This document shows, in pieces, positions 1 through 5,200 of a stretch of 6,185 bases of DNA. The stretch is from contig CACYBG010000140.1 of assembly GCA_902772605.1 (NCBI GenBank), positions 1 to 6,185 on the forward strand, in the 5' to 3' direction. Made by a program: the position numbers and the translations under genes. How positions within the stretch are numbered: the first letter of the stretch is position 1; each line of letters starts with the position of its first letter. Source of the DNA: an uncultured Spirochaetaceae bacterium (GTDB lineage: Bacteria > Spirochaetota > Spirochaetia > Treponematales > Treponemataceae). The notes beneath the pieces are model-generated. The model searched no databases. It saw only the letters and a program-made list of their open reading frames with translations, and was not told where the DNA came from.

Positions 1-948
1 GCAGCACTTGCCGCATTCATTTCTCCGGATGTCCCTGAAATCTACGAGTTCTCAAAGGCCGTAGCAGGAACGGCAAGAAACGGTTACAGGACGGGAATCA
101 GCAGGAACCTTGAAAACGCAGCCGCATTGGTTGAAGCAATGGTCCTTGCAAAGGTCGAATACTCGGGCGACAAGGAAACCCCTTACCTGACATTCCACAA
201 TAGCGATGAAATCGACATGGTGCAGCATCCTCTTCAGACGATGAATTTCCTTGGTGGAGATTATGACGACCTTGGAATATTCCTTGCAAGCTGTCTCGAA
301 TCGATAGGAGTTCCGACCGGTTACATGATATGCGACGATGATTTCATTGTTCTGGTCGACATGCAGATAAAGCCGAGTGCAGCGGAAAACAATTTCGGCG
401 ATACTGAAAAGCTTGTAATCAGCGACTCTACGGTTTTCTTCGGACTTTCGATGAAGAACCTTTCAAAGGGATTTACCAAGAGCCTGAACTCCGCATCCGA
501 CACAATCAAGAAGGCAAACAACGGTCAGATTGATGCAGAATACGTCGTAACCCACGAAGCATGGGATACATACACTCCGGCCATCTACAGCGGAACCTAC
601 GGACTGTTCAAGAATCCAAGCCAGTCGGAGCTTGAAAGGGCTTACAAGAAGGCGCTCGACAATTACGTCAATACTGAAATCAAGATGGTCCTTGACAATG
701 CAAGGGCATCCGGCGACCCGAACAAACTGGGACTCGCATATGTACGCACGGGAAGATATTCAGAGGCAAAGGCTGAATTCTCAAAGTCCAGCACAATTAC
801 TTCCATGATAAATCTGGCGAACGTGTACATTCTGGAAAAGAACTACAACGCAGCCATAAACCAATACAACAAGGTTCTGGCGATTGATCCGGAAAATGAA
901 AAGGCAAAGAAAGGCATCGACAAGGCAAACACATTGAAGGGGCTTTGA
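1..948 (+). CDS. Transglutaminase-like fold protein with C-terminal TPR, catalytic residues lost (5' end outside window)
   Basis: The frame is open from base 1 to the TGA at 946-948, giving 315 visible residues; the true start lies upstream, so any signal peptide is not visible. Residues about 8-190 align by eye with the transglutaminase-like domain of the next gene: both have an F(I/V)S start, a helical stretch, GGD-x-DD, a following LE(S/A)(L/I)G helix and a shared HEAW motif (here residues 185-188). The catalytic positions differ. Cys is replaced by Tyr88 (GGDYDD), the His position falls on Asp114, and the acidic position on Ser150. Activity is therefore unlikely, and a binding or scaffold role is inferred. 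Residues about 240-311 are helical and end in a TPR-like unit (ANVYILEKNYNAAINQY, then LAIDPENEKAKKG), a protein-protein interaction fold. The next gene starts one base after the stop, so the two are very probably co-transcribed and translationally coupled. The specific function is unknown. Confidence 0.88.
   Translation, partial: AALAAFISPDVPEIYEFSKAVAGTARNGYRTGISRNLENAAALVEAMVLAKVEYSGDKETPYLTFHNSDEIDMVQHPLQTMNFLGGDYDDLGIFLASCLESIGVPTGYMICDDDFIVLVDMQIKPSAAENNFGDTEKLVISDSTVFFGLSMKNLSKGFTKSLNSASDTIKKANNGQIDAEYVVTHEAWDTYTPAIYSGTYGLFKNPSQSELERAYKKALDNYVNTEIKMVLDNARASGDPNKLGLAYVRTGRYSEAKAEFSKSSTITSMINLANVYILEKNYNAAINQYNKVLAIDPENEKAKKGIDKANTLKGL
937..942 (+). promoter_or_regulatory. Shine-Dalgarno site for the exported transglutaminase-like gene
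   Basis: AAGGGG lies 7 bases before the ATG at 950, inside the last codons of the upstream gene. It supports this start, which also begins a clean signal peptide. The TGA-T-ATG junction suggests translational coupling. Confidence 0.7.
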
Positions 949-949
949 T

Positions 950-2521
950 ATGAAGAAAGTGATAAAGAAAAGCTTGATTTCAATGCTTCTCCTTTCGATT
1001 CTCGGAACAGGGGCTTCGGCATTGGATATACAGTTCAAGGTGCTTCCCAACATGGAATTTCCGATCGGACTTCCATTGGATCCTTCATTTTCCCTGACTG
1101 CGGCCGTAGATGTCTGCCCAATAACCGTAAGGAAAAACGACAGCGTTTATTTTTCCGCACAGGGTTCCTACACTCCATTGAGGGCGAACGGAATAGTCCC
1201 TCTTAATTATTTCGATTTCGGTCTCGGTGCAGGATACGATTTCCGCCTGATGGACAAGTTGAGCCTTTCCGGAGAAGTCGCAGCGGGATTCTGGTTCATT
1301 CCGGCAAGCTCTGCAAACGGTTTTGAGGAAGGCTCCGGTTATTCGCTTTCTGCAAAGGTCTATGCTAACGCCCATGTCCTGCCCTTCCTTTCAATCGGTG
1401 CATTTGCAGGATACAAATATCTGGGAAGCAACGTTCCTTTCATGAGCCAGTTCGAGGTGGGTGCATCAATCAGGATGAACCTGACGAAAGCCCTCTCACG
1501 CAACAACGAAATCAGTGCGGTGAATGCCGAAATATCTCCTCTTTTCCCGGTCTTCTACAGCCACTACTACGACAACGAATTCGGAAAAGTCACCTACGTA
1601 AACAAACTGAAGAATAAGATAACCGACGTCGAAGTCTCCATCTACATCGAGGAATTCATGTCCACCCCGAGCACCATAGCAAGATTCGATTCCATACAGG
1701 GCGGAGAGGAATTCACGGTCAACCTTACTGCATTCCTGAACGAAAACATCCTCAACACAATCAAGCAGCATCAGACGAATGCAAAGGTAACGGTTTCCTA
1801 TAAAAACCTTGGACTGTCTTCATCATATACGGATGACATCAGGCTCGTAACGCTCAGCCGAAACAACATGTCATGGGAAGACGACGAACGCGCGGCAACA
1901 TTCGTCAGCGGTAAGGATGCAAGTGCAAGCCGATTTGCAAGGTTCGTACAGCTGATAATGAAAAACAGGATCAACTCGAGCGAGTCCGAAAACATTCAGT
2001 ATGCACGCGGAATTTTTGCGGCACTCAAGGCATACGGAATAAACTACGTCATCGACCCTTCATCGGCATTTACGGACAACGTAGGCTCTGCAAACATCGA
2101 CTTCCTTCAGTTCCCGTATCAGACCCTGCTCTATCACGGTGGAGACTGCGACGACCTTACCATCCTGAACTGTTCGCTTCTTGAAGCACTCGGAATTGAA
2201 ACCGCATTGATTACGGTTCCGGGACACATATACATGGCATTCGATTCCGGATATGAACCGCATCAGGCATCGTTGATAAGCGACGGAAACTACATAATAC
2301 AGGGCGACAAGGTTTGGATTCCGGTCGAAATTACCATGTGCCAGGACACTTTTCAGTCCGCAAAAAACATGGGCCGAATGGAATGGATGAAGGCAGGAAG
2401 TGAAGCGGCGCTGATTCCCGTACATGAAGCATGGGAGCATTACAGTCCGATAAGCATTCCGGATTCCGAAGTCAACTTTGAACTTCCAAGCGAAAGCAAG
2501 GTTGTCAGTAACCTGAAGTGA
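950..2521 (+). CDS. Exported barrel-like / beta-sandwich / transglutaminase-like domain protein
   Basis: The product is 523 residues. Residues 1-24 form a signal peptide (KK-rich start, hydrophobic LLLSILGTG core, ASA cleavage site), so the protein is exported. Residues about 25-180 consist of alternating, glycine- and aromatic-rich beta strands (for example FDFGLGAGYDF, GAFAGYKYLG, FEVGASIRMNL), resembling a small outer-membrane beta-barrel. Residues about 200-300 look like a beta-sandwich. Residues about 305-510 are transglutaminase-like: Cys400 in GGDCDD, His426 in GHIYMAFD, and Glu460 in VWIPVE as candidate third residue (Asp is more usual in the superfamily; Asp432 is an alternative). 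HEAW is at 492-495. Members of this superfamily act as cysteine proteases, amidases or cross-linkers; which applies here cannot be told. It is coupled to the upstream inactive-looking paralogue and followed by a hairpin at 2590-2611. The barrel assignment comes from the strand pattern only and could instead be another periplasmic beta fold. Confidence 0.9.
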   Translation: MKKVIKKSLISMLLLSILGTGASALDIQFKVLPNMEFPIGLPLDPSFSLTAAVDVCPITVRKNDSVYFSAQGSYTPLRANGIVPLNYFDFGLGAGYDFRLMDKLSLSGEVAAGFWFIPASSANGFEEGSGYSLSAKVYANAHVLPFLSIGAFAGYKYLGSNVPFMSQFEVGASIRMNLTKALSRNNEISAVNAEISPLFPVFYSHYYDNEFGKVTYVNKLKNKITDVEVSIYIEEFMSTPSTIARFDSIQGGEEFTVNLTAFLNENILNTIKQHQTNAKVTVSYKNLGLSSSYTDDIRLVTLSRNNMSWEDDERAATFVSGKDASASRFARFVQLIMKNRINSSESENIQYARGIFAALKAYGINYVIDPSSAFTDNVGSANIDFLQFPYQTLLYHGGDCDDLTILNCSLLEALGIETALITVPGHIYMAFDSGYEPHQASLISDGNYIIQGDKVWIPVEITMCQDTFQSAKNMGRMEWMKAGSEAALIPVHEAWEHYSPISIPDSEVNFELPSESKVVSNLK

Positions 2522-2589
2522 TTTAAGGATTGGCCGTAAAGATGCAACCGTGCAGTTTTTGCAGACCAATTGAAAATAGATTTTTGGAA

Positions 2590-2620
2590 CCCCGGGATTT
2601 TTTTCCTGGGGAAATTTTTG
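2590..2620 (+). terminator. Hairpin with T-run after the transglutaminase-like gene (terminator or attenuator)
   Basis: CCCCGGGA (2590-2597) pairs with TCCTGGGG (2604-2611) as an 8-bp stem with one G-T wobble and a loop of six T. AAA and then TTTTTG follow. The T-run starts three bases after the stem, which is not ideal for intrinsic termination, so read-through is plausible. It sits 68 bases after the upstream stop and 26 bases before the ATG at 2647. Confidence 0.6.
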
Positions 2621-2635
2621 AGATTGCGATGAAGC

Positions 2636-2640
2636 AGGAG
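2636..2640 (+). promoter_or_regulatory. Shine-Dalgarno site fixing the PEGA protein start at 2647
   Basis: AGGAG lies 6 bases before the ATG at 2647, the best-placed ribosome-binding site in this region. It selects this start over an in-frame TTG at 2530, from which translation would pass through the 2590-2620 hairpin and put 39 non-signal residues in front. An in-frame ATG at 2683 also gives a good signal peptide but has no clear Shine-Dalgarno site. Confidence 0.7.
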
Positions 2641-2646
2641 ACGAAA

Positions 2647-4566
2647 ATGCTGAAATTTATTGCAGATTTTTACAGACAGAGCATGAAGGGAAAAATCCTT
2701 ACGTGCATTTTCATGCTGATTGCGGCATGCGGCTCGTCATTTGCATTTGCCAAGACTGACATCCAGGTTACATCAAACGTAAATGGAGCTTGGGTCACGA
2801 TTGACGGAAGGTCCGTAGGATATGCTCCCGTCGTGGTTGACGCACAGATAGGCCGATATTATACGGTCGAAGTCGGAGCATCGGGATACAAGACCGCAGT
2901 CTATAAGAACTGCATCATCCTGGAGGGAAACAGCAGGCTGAACATTTATGCCAAACTCGAGCGGGTTGAATCGACTGGTTCAATCACCGTAAAGACTCCC
3001 AACGTTACCGGCGCACAGGTATATCTCGACGGAAACTACAAGGGATACGCACCGATTACGATTCCGAACGTAAAGGCGGGATATCACAGGGTGAAGGTCG
3101 TAAAGCAGAACTGCAAGGATGAAACGAAAGACATCAACGTGCTTCCGGGCGAGGACAGCCTTTGGAACGTTACGATGAGTCAGACGAAACTTGAAGTAAA
3201 GGTTACGAACGTTAAGGACGTACAGATTTATCTGGATGGAGTCTACAAGGGAACAGGCTCGATGACCATAACGGACATTAAACCGGGTCCTCACACGCTC
3301 AGGGCATCCAAGGGAAGGTTTGACGATGAAATCCTGCATTTCCGCATTTCCGCCGGAGAAACAAAGACTGCAAGCATAACGATGAATGCCGCAGCCCTGG
3401 AGGTAAAGTCAAACGTCAGCGGAGCAAGCATTTATCTTGACGGAACCTACATGGGAACGACCCCCGCAACCCTGAAGGATCTGGAACCGGGACTTCACAC
3501 TGTAAAGCTTTCAAAAACACATTACGAAACGGAATCTGATACCGTCGAACTTACCGGAGGATACATCAGCACGTCGGATTTCTACCTCGAAAAGATTTCG
3601 GGATTCCTGACAGTAAATACGGATCCATATGATGCAAGCGTAAGTCTGAACGGAAAAGAGATTTCAAAGAACAGGTACGAACTTGACGAAGGCGTATATT
3701 CAATCAGGATAAAGGCATTCGGATATGAAGAGCTGGAGGATACGGTACGCATCGAGCGCAACAGGATTCTTACGGTTGATGAAATATTGGACAGGGCACA
3801 GTTCAGGATTTCTTCATTCATCGCAAGCGCAAGGGAATTCAATCCTTCAAACAAGAAAATCAGCAATTCGATCAGGTTCTCATGGAACGTCAATGCACCT
3901 GCATCCGGCTGGATAGAAATAAAGGATGAATACGGCGATGTCCTCTGCACGCTGGAAGCTAACATATCTTCTTCAAGCGGCGGAATCACCTGGAGCGGAC
4001 TGATAGGCGGCATCCCGATTTCCGACGGAAACTATACTGCAACCCTGAAGGCAGAAGGAGAATCAAGAAGCGTTTCATTCAGGGTCAATTCCGAAATCAA
4101 GGATTACGAACAGGTATCAAAGGGACCTGGAATACATTTCGACGTTGGAAAGTCATTCGGCAACAACACTGACGGATTTAATGTCGGAGCTTCACTGTTT
4201 TACGGCGGTGAACATGTTTACGGAGGAGTCGGAACAAACATTCTCTTCCTTGACACGCCAGCCGGAAATCCGATAACAGGTTCCGAAGACAAGTTGGTGC
4301 TTGCCGATTTCGAACTTCAGCTTGGAGCTTCCATGAACATCTACATGGCAAGGCCTTTCATTCAGGCGGGAGTCGGATTCTATACGGGAACCGTAACTAC
4401 AAATCCATCTATCGATGCACCGTCGGGACTTTCACTTTCAGCGTCATGCGGATGTGATCTGGTATTCGACATGTTCAACATCGGAGGATTCTATAAACTG
4501 ATTTATTTGAACAATGCAGATTTGATAAATACATTCGGATTTACAGTCGGCATTTCATTTAACTGA
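2647..4566 (+). CDS. Exported PEGA-repeat protein with FlgD-type Ig-like domain and barrel-like C-terminus
   Basis: The product is 639 residues from the chosen ATG. The N-terminus has a hydrophobic export segment (about 14-35), with a possible signal peptidase I site after AFA (35) and a possible lipobox IAAC ending at Cys28, so it may be a lipoprotein. Five PEGA-like repeats follow, at about 38-105, 112-178, 182-247, 250-315 and 319-379. Repeats 2-4 carry the core YLDG, and most have a G.H/Y.(V/L) hairpin; repeat 5 is degenerate (SLNG). PEGA domains are small beta folds found in surface and periplasmic proteins. Residues about 385-482 resemble a FlgD Ig-like domain (FNPSNKKISNSIRFSW near the start, then ITWSG, ISDGNYTATLKAEG). 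Residues about 493-639 are glycine-rich alternating strands ending VGISFN, resembling an outer-membrane barrel. The likely role is an envelope scaffold linking periplasm and outer membrane; this is inference. The FecR-like gene follows 29 bases downstream, probably in the same operon. Confidence 0.9.
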   Translation: MLKFIADFYRQSMKGKILTCIFMLIAACGSSFAFAKTDIQVTSNVNGAWVTIDGRSVGYAPVVVDAQIGRYYTVEVGASGYKTAVYKNCIILEGNSRLNIYAKLERVESTGSITVKTPNVTGAQVYLDGNYKGYAPITIPNVKAGYHRVKVVKQNCKDETKDINVLPGEDSLWNVTMSQTKLEVKVTNVKDVQIYLDGVYKGTGSMTITDIKPGPHTLRASKGRFDDEILHFRISAGETKTASITMNAAALEVKSNVSGASIYLDGTYMGTTPATLKDLEPGLHTVKLSKTHYETESDTVELTGGYISTSDFYLEKISGFLTVNTDPYDASVSLNGKEISKNRYELDEGVYSIRIKAFGYEELEDTVRIERNRILTVDEILDRAQFRISSFIASAREFNPSNKKISNSIRFSWNVNAPASGWIEIKDEYGDVLCTLEANISSSSGGITWSGLIGGIPISDGNYTATLKAEGESRSVSFRVNSEIKDYEQVSKGPGIHFDVGKSFGNNTDGFNVGASLFYGGEHVYGGVGTNILFLDTPAGNPITGSEDKLVLADFELQLGASMNIYMARPFIQAGVGFYTGTVTTNPSIDAPSGLSLSASCGCDLVFDMFNIGGFYKLIYLNNADLINTFGFTVGISFN

Positions 4567-4583
4567 AAATAAGGGAAACTAAA

Positions 4584-4590
4584 AAGGAGG
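4584..4590 (+). promoter_or_regulatory. Strong Shine-Dalgarno site for the FecR-like gene
   Basis: AAGGAGG matches the anti-Shine-Dalgarno sequence closely and lies 5 bases before the ATG at 4596. It is the strongest ribosome-binding site in the window and suggests that this small protein may be made in larger amounts than its operon partner. Confidence 0.85.
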
Positions 4591-4595
4591 TTTTC

Positions 4596-4997
4596 ATGAA
4601 AAAGATTATCGGAATCATATTGATGGCAGGTCTTTTCTGCACATCAATTTTTGCACAGGGATTTACCGTCACAAAGCTGACCGGAAAAGTCACGTATGAG
4701 TCTGCTCCAGGCGTCTGGACAAAACTGAAGAACGGCGACAAAATTACGGAAAAGACGGTAATTGACGTTGGCCTTCATTCACAGATTGATTTTACCGGTG
4801 ATGACGGAACAGCCTATACCGTTAAGGCGATGAAAAAGGGGACCATCGAATCGCTGATTACGAAAACGGCGGGACTTAAAAAATCATCTACGTCAGCTTC
4901 ATCAACAGTAAAGGGCGACACTTCATCATCAAAGACCATTTCAACTGCATCATCCAGAGCAAGCGAAGCAAAGGATGACATTGACTGGGCGGAGTAA
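4596..4997 (+). CDS. Small exported FecR-like domain protein with Ser/Thr-rich tail
   Basis: The product is 133 residues. Residues 1-20 are a signal peptide (MKKIIG start, hydrophobic core, SIFA cleavage before Gln21). Residues about 22-88 match the FecR-type beta pattern: a V..L.GKV strand, then GVWTKLKNGDKI, TVIDVGLHSQIDF and DDGTAYTV, followed by a strand with a TIESL sequence. Classical FecR proteins are inner-membrane anti-sigma regulators with a cytoplasmic N-terminal part; this one has no such part, only the periplasmic-type domain, and no sigma-factor gene is adjacent, so sigma regulation is unlikely. Residues about 95-122 are low complexity (Ser, Thr, Ala, Lys), probably a flexible linker or tail, and the C-terminus is acidic (DDIDWAE). 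It lies 29 bases after the PEGA gene and before a strong terminator, so the two probably form one unit and may act together in the envelope. The exact function is unknown. Confidence 0.9.
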   Translation: MKKIIGIILMAGLFCTSIFAQGFTVTKLTGKVTYESAPGVWTKLKNGDKITEKTVIDVGLHSQIDFTGDDGTAYTVKAMKKGTIESLITKTAGLKKSSTSASSTVKGDTSSSKTISTASSRASEAKDDIDWAE

Positions 4998-5029
4998 TTT
5001 TACCGACCCCAGATTGATAAACCGAATCA

Positions 5030-5067
5030 ACACCCGGAAATCGGAAACGTTTTTCGGGTGTTTTTTT
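5030..5067 (+). terminator. Strong intrinsic terminator after the FecR-like gene
   Basis: Bases 5030-5040 (ACACCCGGAAA) pair with 5051-5061 (TTTTCGGGTGT) as an 11-bp stem with one G-T wobble. Two further C-G pairs inside (5042-5043 with 5048-5049) close a GAAA tetraloop. The T-run spans 5061-5067. It ends the PEGA/FecR transcription unit, 32 bases after the stop codon. Confidence 0.9.
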
Positions 5068-5125
5068 GTTCAATCCCCTACCCCGACACACTGCCCCTTG
5101 CATGCCCGAACCGTAAAATTAATCG

Positions 5126-5149
5126 GTCATTGAGCGTAGTCGAAATGAC
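5126..5149. repeat. Short palindromic REP-like element
   Basis: GTCATT (5126-5131) and AATGAC (5144-5149) are inverted repeats. Between them are a smaller CG/CG pair (5135-5136 with 5141-5142) and a TAGT loop. The sequence ATTGAGCGTAGTCGAAAT resembles, from memory, dispersed intergenic palindromes of the TTCGACT..GCTCAAT type seen in several bacterial groups. Only one copy is present in this window, so repetition cannot be shown here. Confidence 0.5.
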
Positions 5150-5185
5150 TTTAGAAACAAACCTCGATACAAGGATTCGATTTTA

Positions 5186-5194
5186 TGCTATAGT
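5186..5194 (+). promoter_or_regulatory. Extended -10 promoter of the helicase gene, predicting a leaderless mRNA
   Basis: TGCTATAGT contains an extended TG-N element and TATAGT (5 of 6 matches to TATAAT). A weak -35, GATACA at 5166-5171 (3 of 6), is 17 bases upstream, which is normal spacing; an extended -10 can work without a good -35. Transcription would start about 7 bases downstream, at 5200-5202, on the ATG itself. Confidence 0.55.
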
Positions 5195-5200
5195 TTAATC

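Noticed and set aside
2060..2569. 169-codon open frame on the - strand
   Set aside because: It lies opposite the conserved transglutaminase-like coding region, has no recognisable domain and no ribosome-binding site of note; it is a shadow frame.
2530..2646. TTG start at 2530 giving a 678-residue PEGA protein
   Set aside because: It has no well-placed Shine-Dalgarno site, would translate through the hairpin and would bury the signal peptide behind 39 extra residues; ATG 2647 has AGGAG at good spacing.
2758..3783. DNA-level tandem repeat or CRISPR-like array under the PEGA repeats
   Set aside because: The repeats are seen only in the protein; the DNA units have diverged and there are no identical repeats with spacers.
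3582..4013. 143-codon open frame on the - strand
   Set aside because: It lies opposite the PEGA/FlgD-like coding sequence; low-complexity serine runs mirror the + strand codon bias, and no domain is visible.
4596..4670. FecR-like protein as a lipoprotein
   Set aside because: The Cys at residue 15 sits in GLFC, which is not a lipobox, while SIFA before Gln21 is a good signal peptidase I site.
4596..4997. Classical FecR iron-signalling regulator
   Set aside because: There is no N-terminal sigma-interacting part, no internal transmembrane anchor and no sigma-factor or TonB-receptor gene in the window.
5110..5127. ACCG / CGGT inverted repeat with a 10-base A/T-rich loop
   Set aside because: A 4-bp stem is expected by chance and no T-run follows; it partly overlaps the better palindrome at 5126-5149.
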